Source: Undibacterium sp. (GTDB taxonomy: Bacteria; Pseudomonadota; Gammaproteobacteria; Burkholderiales; Burkholderiaceae_D). Taken from it: 43,017 nucleotides of DNA. The notes under the pieces are model-generated. The model saw only the letters and a program-made list of their open reading frames with translations. It had not been told where the DNA came from and searched no databases. Within the stretch, counting starts at the first letter, position 1. Each line of letters begins with the position of its first letter. Below are positions 8,656-18,260 of the stretch, piece by piece. Location of the stretch: positions 1-43,017 of the forward strand of contig JAUSNO010000029.1 in assembly GCA_030645915.1 (NCBI GenBank), in the 5' to 3' direction. Made by a program: the position numbers and the translations under genes.

Positions 8656-9126
8656 TCACTTGATGACCAAATCAGGCGTCATGAGGGCTTTCAGGTAAGT
8701 TTGTAAGCCGGTTTCGTCTTTCAATTTCTGCGTTATCCACCAGACATTTCCTTTGCGTATTGCGCATTCTTCCTGATGCGGCATGATCAGACTTGCGGCG
8801 ATTTGTCCTAGATATGGTTGGTGTCCTACGATAAGCACCGGTTCGCGACTATTAGGCCAATTGGCTGCGGCCAGAACTGCTTCTGCGGTGGCATACGGTG
8901 CAAGTTCATGCAGGACTTTACACTTGCGTTTAAGCGCCTCTACGGTCTCTCTTGTCCTGAGAGTTGGGCTGACCAGAACGCGACAACTTTCTGGCAAATT
9001 ACAATCTAGCCAATACGCCATTTTATTTGCCTGCTTGACTCCTTTCGCCGTGAGTTTTCGAGCGTCGTCGGGTATGCCCGCCCCGCCTGGTTCAGCTTCC
9101 GCGTGCCGCCAGAGAATGAGATCCAT
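8656..9126 (-). CDS. sixA: SixA-type phosphohistidine phosphatase
   Basis: A 156-residue histidine-phosphatase-superfamily protein. The catalytic RHA motif is at the N terminus (LILWRHAEAE), followed by LTAKGVKQA, the phosphate-binding SPTLRTRET segment, and the second histidine in LIVGHQPYLG. It lacks the length of phosphoglycerate mutases and fits SixA, which removes phosphate from histidine phosphotransfer proteins. A GAGG ribosome site precedes the ATG. It lies 23 bp downstream of ppk on the same strand and is probably co-transcribed from the Pho-controlled ppk promoter. Its target here is unknown: an HPt domain such as that of the hybrid kinase, or a PTS-type phosphocarrier, are candidates. 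Confidence 0.88.
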   Translation of the reverse strand: MDLILWRHAEAEPGGAGIPDDARKLTAKGVKQANKMAYWLDCNLPESCRVLVSPTLRTRETVEALKRKCKVLHELAPYATAEAVLAAANWPNSREPVLIVGHQPYLGQIAASLIMPHQEECAIRKGNVWWITQKLKDETGLQTYLKALMTPDLVIK

Positions 9127-9149
9127 TGTCGCCTCACTTGGTAAAAAAT

Positions 9150-11354
9150 TCAGTCATTCAAGTTCGAGCCAAGCTGTTCCATTAAATACTGCTGGGCGCA
9201 GAAAGGTGTTTGCTTGGTACGTGGTTTCTTGCGGTCGTAATGGCCATCCGAATCGAGCACCCAGGCGCTGACATTGTCTTTCAGGTAAGGTTCTATTCCC
9301 TCCGACATCACGCGTTTTTTGAGTGATTTTTCTAACACCGGAAAGGCGACCTCTATGCGACGGAACAGATTGCGGCTCATCCAGTCTGCGCTACCAAGAT
9401 ACGTATCATGCGCCAGATCATTGCGGAAGTAATAGATGCGACTGTGCTCCAGGAATCGACCGATAATCGAGCGGACCCGAATGTTCTCGGATAAGCCCGG
9501 TACGCCGGGGCGCAACGTGCATGCCCCACGTACGATCAAGTCAATTTTCACCCCATCTGCTGACGCTGCATACAATGCGCGGATGACGGTTTCATCGACC
9601 AGTGCATTCATCTTGGCGATGATGCGGCCCGGTCTGCCCTCTCTGGCGATCCGGGCTTCATTGCGGATGGCCTTGATGATCTGCGGCTGAAGGGCAAATG
9701 GTGCCAGCCACAAGTAATCCAATTTTTTTGGTTTGGTCAAGCCCGTGAGGTGAATGAAAACTTCATTCACCTCGGCAGCAAGTTGTGGATGTGCCGTGAG
9801 CAGCCCGAAGTCAGTATAAAATTTGGTGGTGGTCGGGTGGTAGTTGCCAGTGCCAAGATGGGCATAGTGACGTAGTACACCAGCTTCTTCGCGGCGTATG
9901 ACCAGCGCCAACTTCGCGTGGGTTTTTAGCCCCACTACGCCATATACGACTTGTGCGCCGGCGCGTTCCAGGCGGTCTGCCCAGTTGATGTTGGCTTCTT
10001 CATCGAAGCGGGCCATCAGCTCGACAATCACGGTGACTTCTTTGCCCAGGCGCGCGGCAGTGATCAGCGACTCCATCAGGTCGGAATTCATTCCGGTACG
10101 ATAGATCGTCTGCTTAATGGCTAGTACATTGGGGTCTAGCGATGCCGCGCGAATAAAATCGATGACTGTCTGAAAAGGTTGAAAAGGGTGGTGCAACAAG
10201 ATGTCTTGTTTGTTGAGTAAGCTGAAAATATCCGTATTGGCGTATTTGGGATTGGCTTTGGCGGCAAACGGGGGGAAACGCAAATTGGGTTGGCTGATGT
10301 GATCCACCAGCTCGGATAGCCTTACCATGTTCACCGGGCCATCGACTGGATAGAGCCGGTCTTTATCGAGAGAAAACTGTTCAAGTAAAAAGCGAGACAG
10401 CTCCTCCGGACAATTTTTTGCTACTTCCAGACGAACAGCCAAACCAAATTGGCGCCCCTGCAATTCGCCCTGTAGTGCTTGTCTCAGATTTTTTACTTCG
10501 TCTTCATCAACCCATAAGTCGCTGTCACGGGTGACACGGAACTGTGAATACGCCAACACTTCCCGACCATTAAAAAGGTCGCCGATATGGGCATGAATTA
10601 CCGACGATAGCAGACACATGCAAGTGCCTTTGTTGGACAGCTCATCAGGCAGCCGTATGACGCGCGGCAAGACGCGCGGCGCTTTAACGATGGCAATCGC
10701 GGTGCCGCGGCCAAAAGCATCTTTGCCAGCGAGTGATACGATGAAATTCAGACTCTTGTTAACAACCAAAGGGAAAGGATGTGCGGGGTCGAGACCGATA
10801 GGGGTAAGCAGTGGTCTGACCTCTCTGTCAAAATACGCTTTAACCCACGCACGTTGCGCTTCGTTTCTTTCGGTATGCCTGAGTAGATGTATGCCTTTTT
10901 TTGCCAATTGCGGCAAAATTTCGGTATTGAGTACACCATACTGACGCAAAACAAGTTGGTGGCATTCTTTGGCAATGCGATCCATCATTGCTACAAAGGC
11001 TGGATGTGTCGCAATTTCGCCATCAATGGTATTTTGTGCCAGGAGACTGGCAACACGTACTTCAAAAAATTCGTCCAGATTGCTACCGACGATGCACAGG
11101 TAGCGCAATCGCTCCATTAACGGAATGCCGCGATCTTCCGCTTGTGCCAGCACGCGTCGGTTAAAAGCAATTTGTGACATCTCACGGTCAAGAAAAATGG
11201 CTGAGCGCGATAATCCTGTTCTTGCCATAATAGCAATTTCGCTTTCACTGGTTTGCTTAGGAAGTTTTACATTGCTTTCTTTCACACTGTCTGCTTTCAC
11301 TGGCGCTTCGACCTCTTGAAGAGGGGTTTCATTGGTTTGCATAGCAGTTCGCAT
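9150..11354 (-). CDS. ppk: polyphosphate kinase Ppk1
   Basis: Ppk1 polymerises the terminal phosphate of ATP into polyphosphate, reversibly, at the inner membrane. The 734-residue product has the N-terminal SAIFLDREMSQIAFNRRVL segment (shown in part), a head domain, and two phospholipase-D-like catalytic halves. Visible motifs include the autophosphorylated-histidine region GLKTHAKLALVIRR, YAHLGTGNYHP and the C-terminal GSADWMSRNL. The frame is open to 11429, but two upstream ATGs lie in or before the promoter. The ATG at 11354 is preceded by AGGG at suitable distance and lies about 25 nt after the predicted transcription start, so it is chosen. sixA follows. Placement divergent from pstS links polyphosphate storage to phosphate limitation. 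Confidence 0.95.
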   Translation of the reverse strand: MRTAMQTNETPLQEVEAPVKADSVKESNVKLPKQTSESEIAIMARTGLSRSAIFLDREMSQIAFNRRVLAQAEDRGIPLMERLRYLCIVGSNLDEFFEVRVASLLAQNTIDGEIATHPAFVAMMDRIAKECHQLVLRQYGVLNTEILPQLAKKGIHLLRHTERNEAQRAWVKAYFDREVRPLLTPIGLDPAHPFPLVVNKSLNFIVSLAGKDAFGRGTAIAIVKAPRVLPRVIRLPDELSNKGTCMCLLSSVIHAHIGDLFNGREVLAYSQFRVTRDSDLWVDEDEVKNLRQALQGELQGRQFGLAVRLEVAKNCPEELSRFLLEQFSLDKDRLYPVDGPVNMVRLSELVDHISQPNLRFPPFAAKANPKYANTDIFSLLNKQDILLHHPFQPFQTVIDFIRAASLDPNVLAIKQTIYRTGMNSDLMESLITAARLGKEVTVIVELMARFDEEANINWADRLERAGAQVVYGVVGLKTHAKLALVIRREEAGVLRHYAHLGTGNYHPTTTKFYTDFGLLTAHPQLAAEVNEVFIHLTGLTKPKKLDYLWLAPFALQPQIIKAIRNEARIAREGRPGRIIAKMNALVDETVIRALYAASADGVKIDLIVRGACTLRPGVPGLSENIRVRSIIGRFLEHSRIYYFRNDLAHDTYLGSADWMSRNLFRRIEVAFPVLEKSLKKRVMSEGIEPYLKDNVSAWVLDSDGHYDRKKPRTKQTPFCAQQYLMEQLGSNLND

Positions 11355-11385
11355 GTCATATTGCCCTATGTATATCGTGGCAACG

Positions 11386-11430
11386 ATTGTAAGCATGCAA
11401 TGTGACAAGTTTATGACAGATTGTGACAAG
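11386..11430 (-). promoter_or_regulatory. PhoB box and -10 of ppk
   Basis: Read on the minus strand, half-sites CTTGTCAC (11430-11423), CTGTCAT (11419-11413) and CTTGTCAC (11409-11402) form a three-site array. Ten bases after the last comes TACAAT (11391-11386), a good -10. The transcription start would be near 11379. This placement rules out the two most upstream in-frame ATGs of ppk as starts. Confidence 0.8.
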
Positions 11431-11460
11431 AAAAAGGCTTATTTCATTGGTGATTAATAT

Positions 11461-11494
11461 AAGTCATAATCTTGTCATATTCGACTTGTACAGT
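11461..11494 (+). promoter_or_regulatory. PhoB box and -10 of pstS
   Basis: AAGTCAT (11461-11467) and TTGTCAT (11472-11478) are spaced 11 bp apart. TACAGT (11489-11494) follows after exactly 10 bp. The predicted start near 11501 leaves a leader of about 80 nt before the pstS ATG. It lies back-to-back with the ppk Pho box, with 30 bp between the two arrays. Confidence 0.8.
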
Positions 11495-11579
11495 TCGGTC
11501 GGTGGTCTAGATATCTTAGTTGATGTCTTCTTATTTGACGTTACATTTCTTGATGTTTCAATTTAAAACCGAGGTGAAT

Positions 11580-12620
11580 ATGCAATTCAATCGTATTGTT
11601 AAATCTTTAGTGATCGCAGCTGGTGTTGCGTTCTCTTTTTCTGCTCAAGCTGCTGATATGACGGGTGCCGGTGCAACCTTCCCTTATCCAATTTATGCAA
11701 AATGGGCAGAAGCCTATAAAAAAGCGACTGGCAATGGCCTTAATTATCAATCTATCGGTTCTGGCGGCGGCATCAAGCAAATCAAAGCCAAGACAGTCGA
11801 TTTTGGTGCATCGGATATGCCATTGAAGCTGGAAGATTTGGACGCTGAAGGCCTGACACAATTCCCTGCGATTATCGGTGGTGTGGTACCTGTCGTGAAT
11901 ATCGAAGGTGTGGCGCCAGGTAAAATGAAAATGACAGGCGATGTATTGGCCGGCATCTACATGGGAAAAATCACTAAATGGAATGCGCCTGAAATTGCTG
12001 CAATCAATCCTGGCATGAAATTGCCAGCAGAAGAAATTACTGTAGTACATCGCTCTGATGGATCCGGCACTACTTTCCTGTGGACTGATTTCTTGTCTAA
12101 GGTGAATGCTGAATTTAAGACCGCTGTTGGTTCTTCCACTGCAGTGAAATGGCCAGTGGGCTTGGGCGGCAAGGGTAATGAAGGCGTCGCAGCAAGTGTC
12201 AAGCAAATTAAAAACTCTATCGGTTACGTTGAGTACGCTTTTGTAAAGCGTAACAAAATGACGCATACCCAATTGAAAAATCTGGATGGCCAATTTGTAG
12301 AGCCTGACGACGAAAACTTCAAATCTGCAGCAGCGAGTGCAGATTGGGCTAAAGCGCCGGGAATGTATCTGGTACTGACAAATCAACCAGGTAAGGCTAC
12401 CTGGCCAATCACTGGCGCTTCGTTTATCTTGATGCATAAAGTACAAGCGGATGCAGAAAAAGGTAAAGAAGTGTTGAAATTCTTTGATTGGGCTTTCAAA
12501 AATGGCGGTGCAATGGCAACTGAATTGGAATACGTTTCCTTGCCTGCTCCAGTCACAAAAATGATTGGCGAAGGCTGGAAGGCAAAGATCAAGGACGCAT
12601 CAGGTAAAGCAATCTGGTAA
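11580..12620 (+). CDS. pstS: periplasmic phosphate-binding protein PstS
   Basis: The solute receptor of the high-affinity phosphate ABC transporter. It has a Sec signal peptide (residues 1-24, AQA cleavage before ADMTGAG), then the mature N terminus with GAGATFPYPIY, which contributes phosphate ligands, and the SIGSGGGIKQI and HRSDGSGTTF loops typical of the family. Length 346 aa is normal. The frame is open from a TTG at 11520, but GAGGTG before the ATG at 11580 and the position of the signal peptide fix the start. First gene of pstSCAB-phoUBR, driven by the PhoB box at 11461-11494. Confidence 0.97.
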   Translation: MQFNRIVKSLVIAAGVAFSFSAQAADMTGAGATFPYPIYAKWAEAYKKATGNGLNYQSIGSGGGIKQIKAKTVDFGASDMPLKLEDLDAEGLTQFPAIIGGVVPVVNIEGVAPGKMKMTGDVLAGIYMGKITKWNAPEIAAINPGMKLPAEEITVVHRSDGSGTTFLWTDFLSKVNAEFKTAVGSSTAVKWPVGLGGKGNEGVAASVKQIKNSIGYVEYAFVKRNKMTHTQLKNLDGQFVEPDDENFKSAAASADWAKAPGMYLVLTNQPGKATWPITGASFILMHKVQADAEKGKEVLKFFDWAFKNGGAMATELEYVSLPAPVTKMIGEGWKAKIKDASGKAIW

Positions 12621-12658
12621 GTCTGGCATTCATCTTTAAATTCTCATCGTAAAAATGT

Positions 12659-12692
12659 AAGCAAATATCCAAAGAGATTTGGATATTTGCTT
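12659..12692 (+). promoter_or_regulatory. perfect 15-bp hairpin between pstS and pstC
   Basis: AAGCAAATATCCAAA (12659-12673) pairs perfectly with 12678-12692 across a GAGA tetraloop. No U-run follows, so it is more likely an mRNA-stability or partial-attenuation hairpin than a full terminator. It would let the cell make more PstS than membrane components. Confidence 0.7.
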
Positions 12693-12732
12693 AGTCAGAG
12701 ATCGATAGATCACAGTTGGAAAATAAAATTTC

Positions 12733-13776
12733 ATGCACACCCAACAAACTGAAATCTCTATGTCAGTCACCTCGTCAGCCGTGAGTACGCATAGCCAATC
12801 TTCAGAGCGAGAGTCAAACTCCCAGGTAGATATGGCTGCAGTGATGCGTCGTCAACAATGGCAAGATTTTTTGTTTCATAAATTAACCTTCAGTTTTGCC
12901 TTATTTGTATTGCTGGTATTAATTGGCATCATTATTTCGCTGATGATTAACGCCTGGCCAGCAATGAAAGAGTTCGGTTTCGCTTTTATCACCACGGTTG
13001 AGTGGGATCCTGTCAATGATAAATACGGCGGCCTGATCGCCATCGTGGGTACTTTAGCAACATCGGTGATCGCCTTGCTGATCGCCTTTCCCATCAGCTT
13101 TGGGATTGCGCTTTTTTTGACCGAAATCTGCCCTCCATGGCTTAAGCGTCCGCTGGGTACATCAATAGAATTATTGGCCGGTGTGCCAAGTATTATTTAT
13201 GGCATGTGGGGTTTATTCGTTTTTGCTCCTTTATTTTCAAACTATGTTCAGCCTGCACTTTCCAGTACCTTGGGGAAATTGCCTGTGGTTGGTGTTTTAT
13301 TCTCGGGGCCAATGATAGGTATCGGTATTTTGACCGCCGGCATTATTCTGGCTGTGATGATCATTCCCTTTATCGCTTCCGTGATGCGGGACGTGTTCGA
13401 AGTGGTGCCACCGGTATTAAAAGAGTCGGCCTATGGTCTGGGTTGTACCAAGTGGGAAGTCGTCAGAAAAATTGTTTTGCCCTACACAAAAATAGGCGTC
13501 GTAGGAGGTGTGATGCTGGGATTGGGACGGGCATTGGGAGAGACCATGGCGATTACTTTTGTGATTGGAAATGCCCATAAATTGTCTTGGTCACTTTTTG
13601 CTCCCGGTAACAGTATTGCCTCAACATTGGCGAATGAATTCGCCGAAGCGGAGACGGTGTTGCACACATCGTCATTATTCTTACTCGGGCTTATTCTTTT
13701 TGTGATTACTTTTATTGTCTTGTCTGCTGCCAAACTGATGCTGTTGGGACTAAGTAAAAAAGAAGGGACAAAATAA
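12733..13776 (+). CDS. pstC: phosphate ABC transporter permease PstC
   Basis: A 347-residue inner-membrane permease. A polar N-terminal tail of about 50 residues is followed by six hydrophobic segments. The EAA loop that contacts the ATPase is visible ([20 protein letters not shown]), followed by GRALGETMA, a family hallmark. A second ATG at 12760 (MSVTSS) is a possible start; neither has a clear ribosome site, and the longer form is kept. The stop codon overlaps the pstA start by one base. Confidence 0.95.
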   Translation: MHTQQTEISMSVTSSAVSTHSQSSERESNSQVDMAAVMRRQQWQDFLFHKLTFSFALFVLLVLIGIIISLMINAWPAMKEFGFAFITTVEWDPVNDKYGGLIAIVGTLATSVIALLIAFPISFGIALFLTEICPPWLKRPLGTSIELLAGVPSIIYGMWGLFVFAPLFSNYVQPALSSTLGKLPVVGVLFSGPMIGIGILTAGIILAVMIIPFIASVMRDVFEVVPPVLKESAYGLGCTKWEVVRKIVLPYTKIGVVGGVMLGLGRALGETMAITFVIGNAHKLSWSLFAPGNSIASTLANEFAEAETVLHTSSLFLLGLILFVITFIVLSAAKLMLLGLSKKEGTK

Positions 13777-14645
13777 TGGAAGATAAAATGATAGACGCTA
13801 AAAATCCTGTGTATCAGGGGCGTTTAAGGATGCATAAAGTCGGCATTGCGTTATCTTCGCTGGCAATGGCGATAGGCGTATTTTTCTTGATGTGGATCTT
13901 GTTTACCTTACTGATCAAAGGTTTTTCTGCATTGAGCCCAAGTATTTTTATCGAGACAACACCTGCGCCCGGAAGTGAAGGCGGCGGTTTGATGAATGCA
14001 ATTGTCGGTAGCCTGATGATGGTGGGTTCTGCAACTTTGATCAGTACTCCGATCGGTATCTTGGCGGGGATTTATCTGGCCGAATACGGGGATAAGACCT
14101 GGTTTGGTGGGGTAACTCGGTTTGTTACCGACATTATGCTATCTGCGCCGTCAATTGTTATTGGATTGTTTGTGTATGCCATCTATGTATTTCATGTCAA
14201 ACATTTTTCTGGATGGGCGGGAAGTTTCGCTATTTCCCTTATCGCCATTCCAGTCATTGTGCGTACTACTGACAATATGCTGGGTTTGGTACCAACCAGT
14301 TTGCGTGAAGCCGCTTTTGCACTTGGTGCACCACGCTGGAAAGTGGCGCTATTGATCCGTTTGCGTGCGGTCAAAGCGGGTGTCATCACTGGTATTTTGC
14401 TTGCAGTGGCGCGCATCTCCGGCGAGACAGCTCCTTTATTGTTTACTGCATTAAATAATCAGTTTTATAGCGGCAATATGAATAAGCCGATGGCCAATTT
14501 ACCAGTGGTGATTTATCAGTTTGCGATGAGTCCTTATGATAATTGGCGTGAACTTGCCTGGGGTGGTGCTTTGCTCGTCACGTTTAGTGTCCTTGGTCTG
14601 AATATTTTGGCGCGTACTGTATTCAGTCAAAAAGTTAAAAATTAA
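13776..14645 (+). CDS. pstA: phosphate ABC transporter permease PstA
   Basis: A 289-residue permease that pairs with PstC to form the phosphate channel. It has a first TM near residues 25-48, five further hydrophobic segments, and the coupling loop [19 protein letters not shown] followed by [11 protein letters not shown]. It starts at the A of the pstC stop codon (TAATG), indicating translational coupling. Length is normal for the family. Confidence 0.95.
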   Translation: MEDKMIDAKNPVYQGRLRMHKVGIALSSLAMAIGVFFLMWILFTLLIKGFSALSPSIFIETTPAPGSEGGGLMNAIVGSLMMVGSATLISTPIGILAGIYLAEYGDKTWFGGVTRFVTDIMLSAPSIVIGLFVYAIYVFHVKHFSGWAGSFAISLIAIPVIVRTTDNMLGLVPTSLREAAFALGAPRWKVALLIRLRAVKAGVITGILLAVARISGETAPLLFTALNNQFYSGNMNKPMANLPVVIYQFAMSPYDNWRELAWGGALLVTFSVLGLNILARTVFSQKVKN

Positions 14646-14661
14646 TTCTCTGAAAAAAACT

Positions 14662-15441
14662 ATGTCCACACAAAACCCTACACAAGAAAAAATGTCCATA
14701 GAGATTTCTGGCTTGAACTTTTTTTATGGCACAACCCGCAGTTTGCGCGACGTCAATTTAAATATTCGCGATAAGAAAGTAACGGCTTTTATTGGGCCTT
14801 CTGGCTGCGGAAAATCAACATTGTTGCGCACGCTGAATCGTATGTACGACCTGTATCCTGGGCAACGCGCCGAAGGTAAGATTATGTACAACGGCAAAAA
14901 TATACTCGACGCCAGCCAAGACATTAATTTGTTACGCGCCAAGGTCGGTATGGTCTTTCAAAAACCGACACCTTTCCCCATGTCTGTCTATGACAATATC
15001 GCTTTTGGCGTACGCTTATATGAAAAACTGCCAAAAGGCGAGATGGATGAAAGAGTTGAATGGGCGCTAAAAAAAGCAGCGCTCTGGACGGAAGTGAAAG
15101 ATAAGCTCAATAAAAGTGGTTTGAGTTTATCCGGTGGACAGCAGCAACGTTTATGTATTGCGCGTGGTGTTTCGGTGAAGCCGGACGTTTTACTGCTTGA
15201 TGAGCCAACTTCTGCACTTGATCCTATCTCAACGGTCAAAATCGAAGAGTTGATTCATGAGTTAAAGCAGGATTACACCATCGCCATTGTTACGCATAAT
15301 ATGCAGCAAGCCGCACGTTGTTCGGACTATACCGCGTATATGTATTTGGGTGAATTGGTTGAATTTGGTGAAACCGATCAAATTTTCATGAATCCCGCAA
15401 AAAAAGAAACGCAAGACTACATTACAGGGCGTTTCGGTTAA
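14662..15441 (+). CDS. pstB: phosphate ABC transporter ATPase PstB
   Basis: A 259-residue ABC ATPase. Walker [11 protein letters not shown]-loop [15 protein letters not shown], signature [14 protein letters not shown], Walker [13 protein letters not shown] and switch histidine in VTHNMQQA are all intact. The [11 protein letters not shown] segment is characteristic of PstB rather than other importers. It lies 16 bp after pstA. An in-frame ATG at residue 11 (MSIEISG) is an alternative start. Confidence 0.97.
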   Translation: MSTQNPTQEKMSIEISGLNFFYGTTRSLRDVNLNIRDKKVTAFIGPSGCGKSTLLRTLNRMYDLYPGQRAEGKIMYNGKNILDASQDINLLRAKVGMVFQKPTPFPMSVYDNIAFGVRLYEKLPKGEMDERVEWALKKAALWTEVKDKLNKSGLSLSGGQQQRLCIARGVSVKPDVLLLDEPTSALDPISTVKIEELIHELKQDYTIAIVTHNMQQAARCSDYTAYMYLGELVEFGETDQIFMNPAKKETQDYITGRFG

Positions 15442-15482
15442 TACATAACATCTACTCGACATAGAACTTAGGAGCAAATCTA

Positions 15483-16202
15483 ATGACAGGCGAACACTCT
15501 TCAAAACAATATGATAACGACTTGGAAACGATACGTTCCAAGGTCTTATTAATGGGCGGTTTGGTTGAAAGTCATTTCCATGATGCGATGGCCTGCTTTC
15601 GCTCTGGCAATGTGGTACAGGCTCAGGCCGTGATTAAATCGGACGAAGAAGTCAACCGTCTCGAAGTGAGTTTAGATGACATGTGCAGCCACCTGATTGT
15701 TAAGCGTCAACCTGCCGCAAATGATTTGCGCACTGTGATGGCGACCGGCAAAGTCATTACCGATTTAGAGCGCATTGGCGATGAGTCTACCAAGATTGCG
15801 CGTATTGCATTTGAGGCACATAGCAAGAATAGAAATATAGCCATGTTCAGCGGCTATGAAACAGTACGTGTACTGGCAACGAGCGTCGCCGAAATGTTAC
15901 ATCAGTCACTTGATGCCTTCGCGCGTCAAGATGATGCTAAAGCGGTTAAGTTGATCGCACATGATCAAATTATTGATAATGATTTTCGTTCCATCATGCG
16001 TAATTTGATTACCTATATGATGGAAGATCCAAGTACGATTTCTTCTTCACTGGATGCTTTGTGGGTGGCAAAGGCGATTGAGCGCATTGGTGATCATGCA
16101 AAAAATATCGCTGAACATACGATTTATATCGTAGAGGGTAAAGATATCCGACATTCTGATTATGTCGCCACCAAACAGGAACAAGCTCTTAGCAAAGAAT
16201 AA
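15483..16202 (+). CDS. phoU: phosphate signalling protein PhoU
   Basis: A 239-residue all-helical protein made of two PhoU repeats. Each carries the metal-binding motif in which acidic residues line a helix: DLERIGDESTKIARIA in the first half and AIERIGDHAKNIAEH in the second. In the family it links PstB activity to PhoR, holding PhoR in phosphatase mode when phosphate is plentiful. TTAGGAGC precedes the ATG. The stop overlaps the phoB start (TAATG). Confidence 0.96.
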   Translation: MTGEHSSKQYDNDLETIRSKVLLMGGLVESHFHDAMACFRSGNVVQAQAVIKSDEEVNRLEVSLDDMCSHLIVKRQPAANDLRTVMATGKVITDLERIGDESTKIARIAFEAHSKNRNIAMFSGYETVRVLATSVAEMLHQSLDAFARQDDAKAVKLIAHDQIIDNDFRSIMRNLITYMMEDPSTISSSLDALWVAKAIERIGDHAKNIAEHTIYIVEGKDIRHSDYVATKQEQALSKE

Positions 16203-16891
16203 TGGCTGCCGAAAAAACTACTATCCTTATTGTCGAAGATGAACCCGCGATTGTTGAGTTGGTCACGTTTACTTTGCGTGCCGCAGGCTGGGATACATTT
16301 TCGGTTAATAACACAGCGGAAGCCTGGGAATTTCTTCAGCGCCGTACACCTCAATTGATTTTGCTAGATTGGATGTTGCCAGATCAAAGCGGCTTGCGCC
16401 TCTTGTCCAAGATCCGTTCTGACAGGCATTTCAATGAAATGCCTGTCATTATGCTGACGGCCAAAAGCATGGAGGAAGATAAAATAGCCGGGCTTGATCA
16501 TGGCGCAGATGATTATGTCACCAAGCCTTTTTCGCCCAAGGAATTAACGGCACGTATCAAGGCAATGTTACGGCGCAAGAGCCCAGAGCATGCACAGGGG
16601 ACGTTGGCGGCAGGTGCTGTCTTGCTCGATCCTGTGAGTTGTACGGTTAAGATCGCCGAACAAAAAATCGAGATCGGTCATGCAGAATATAAACTGCTCA
16701 AATTTTTCATGGCGCATCCAGAACGCGTTTTTTCGCGCAGCCAGTTACTCGATAAGGTGTGGGGCGACCATGTCGTCATCGAAGAGCGTACCGTGGATGT
16801 ACATGTGCTTCGCCTGCGCAAGGTATTGAAGGAAGCTGAATCCTTGATCAAGACAGTGCGTAGCGTCGGCTATATGCTGTCCGAAAAATGA
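16202..16891 (+). CDS. phoB: phosphate-regulon response regulator PhoB
   Basis: A 229-residue OmpR-family regulator. The receiver domain has acidic residues EDEP at the N terminus, the phosphorylated Asp56 in LLDWMLP, and the K of TKPFSPKEL. The C-terminal winged helix carries SRSQLLDKVWG and ERTVDVHVLRLRKVL, the DNA-recognition region typical of PhoB. It would bind the half-site arrays at 1156-1184, 11402-11430 and 11461-11478. It begins on the last base of the phoU stop codon. Confidence 0.96.
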   Translation: MAAEKTTILIVEDEPAIVELVTFTLRAAGWDTFSVNNTAEAWEFLQRRTPQLILLDWMLPDQSGLRLLSKIRSDRHFNEMPVIMLTAKSMEEDKIAGLDHGADDYVTKPFSPKELTARIKAMLRRKSPEHAQGTLAAGAVLLDPVSCTVKIAEQKIEIGHAEYKLLKFFMAHPERVFSRSQLLDKVWGDHVVIEERTVDVHVLRLRKVLKEAESLIKTVRSVGYMLSEK

Positions 16892-16964
16892 CCTGGTATT
16901 TTGCTTAATGTGAGATCTAGTCGTCCGTTGTCAACCATTGCGAAATCCCTTTTCACAGGCTCTA

Positions 16965-18260
16965 ATGCATCCTCATCTCGTCTTCTGGATTTCCGCCTTG
17001 GTGCGGATGTTAACCGTACTCGGCGGGGCTGCTGTAGGCTGGTTCTTTTGGGGCCTTGTTCCCGGTCTGGTGTTGGGATTGATGGGGATGGTCTTTCTGA
17101 TCTGCGTCCAGCTGCATTATTTGTTGAGTCTGGCCGATTGGCTAGATCACCCGAGCAGTGCGCGCTTGCCTGACGGCTGGGGGGCCTGGACAGAAATATT
17201 TTCCCGCTTGTACAAATTACGTCGTGGCGACGAGAAAAATCAAGCAGAATTGACCGAATGGTTAGCACGTTTCCGCCAAGCGATGAGTTTGCTACCCGAT
17301 GGCGTCGTGATCATGGACGATGTCATGTTTCTGGAGTGGTGCAATCCCACAGCTGAGACGCATTTGGGCTTAAGTCTGACGCAAGATAAAGGTATGCGCG
17401 TGACCAATCTGGTACGCACTCCAGAGTTTATCGACTACATTATTTTGGGACGTTATGATGTTCCATTGACGCTGTCTTTTCGTGAACGTAAGCTTATCGT
17501 TCACATTATTCCGTTCGAAAATCGCAGACAAATTTTGGTTACTCATGATGTGACTGAGTCAGAGCGCATAGACATGATGCGTCGTGACTTTATTGCCAAC
17601 GCATCGCATGAGTTACGTACGCCGTTAACAGTAATTAATGGTTTTCTCGAGATCGCGTCGATGCAGCCAGATCTTGATGTTTCGATTCGCTCTTCACATA
17701 TAAAACTGATGTCGGAGCAGGGTGAGCGCATGCAGCGTTTGGTCGAGGATATGCTGACGCTGAGCAGGCTGGAATCGATGGAGTACTCGGTGCGTCATGA
17801 GCGCATCAACATGCGCGCCTTGCTGGGGCAACTGCTGCAGGAAGCGGAAGCATTATCCGCAGGGCGCCATCACATCTCGCTTGAATTTGATGGCCCGGAT
17901 ATTCAAGGTAGTAGTGATGAAGTAAGGAGTGCGCTGATCAATCTGATCACCAATGCTATCCGCTACACACCAGAGGATGGAACCATAAAACTAATTTGGA
18001 AGAATCTTCCGCAGGGGCCAAAGTTCATTGTGCAAGACAATGGCATAGGTATTAGTGCAGAGCATATTTCTCGTCTGACCGAACGCTTCTATCGCGTTGA
18101 TAAAAGTCGTTCGCGCGAAACCAAAGGAACTGGCCTGGGGCTCGCGATCGTCAAACATGTTCTATTGCGCCACCACGCGAATCTTGTGATTGAATCAATT
18201 CCGGGCGAGGGTAGCAAATTTTGCGTACAATTTCCAGCCGATCAGGTGAGCTTGGGTTGA
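16965..18260 (+). CDS. phoR: phosphate-regulon sensor histidine kinase PhoR
   Basis: A 431-residue membrane kinase. Two closely spaced hydrophobic segments at the N terminus (DUF3329-type, almost no periplasmic loop) agree with sensing through Pst/PhoU instead of a ligand. A PAS region follows (LLPDGVVIMDD-LEWCN), then the HisKA motif ASHELRTPL with His215, and a HATPase with NLITNAIRYT, DNGIGIS and KGTGLGLAIV. The frame is open from a TTG at 16938; the ATG at 16965 is preferred because it starts just before the first membrane helix, although its ribosome site is weak. It follows phoB by about 70 bp. Confidence 0.93.
   Translation: MHPHLVFWISALVRMLTVLGGAAVGWFFWGLVPGLVLGLMGMVFLICVQLHYLLSLADWLDHPSSARLPDGWGAWTEIFSRLYKLRRGDEKNQAELTEWLARFRQAMSLLPDGVVIMDDVMFLEWCNPTAETHLGLSLTQDKGMRVTNLVRTPEFIDYIILGRYDVPLTLSFRERKLIVHIIPFENRRQILVTHDVTESERIDMMRRDFIANASHELRTPLTVINGFLEIASMQPDLDVSIRSSHIKLMSEQGERMQRLVEDMLTLSRLESMEYSVRHERINMRALLGQLLQEAEALSAGRHHISLEFDGPDIQGSSDEVRSALINLITNAIRYTPEDGTIKLIWKNLPQGPKFIVQDNGIGISAEHISRLTERFYRVDKSRSRETKGTGLGLAIVKHVLLRHHANLVIESIPGEGSKFCVQFPADQVSLG

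Noticed and set aside
11355..11429. Longer N terminus of Ppk
   Set aside because: It lies over the PhoB box and -10 on the minus strand, upstream of the predicted transcript start.
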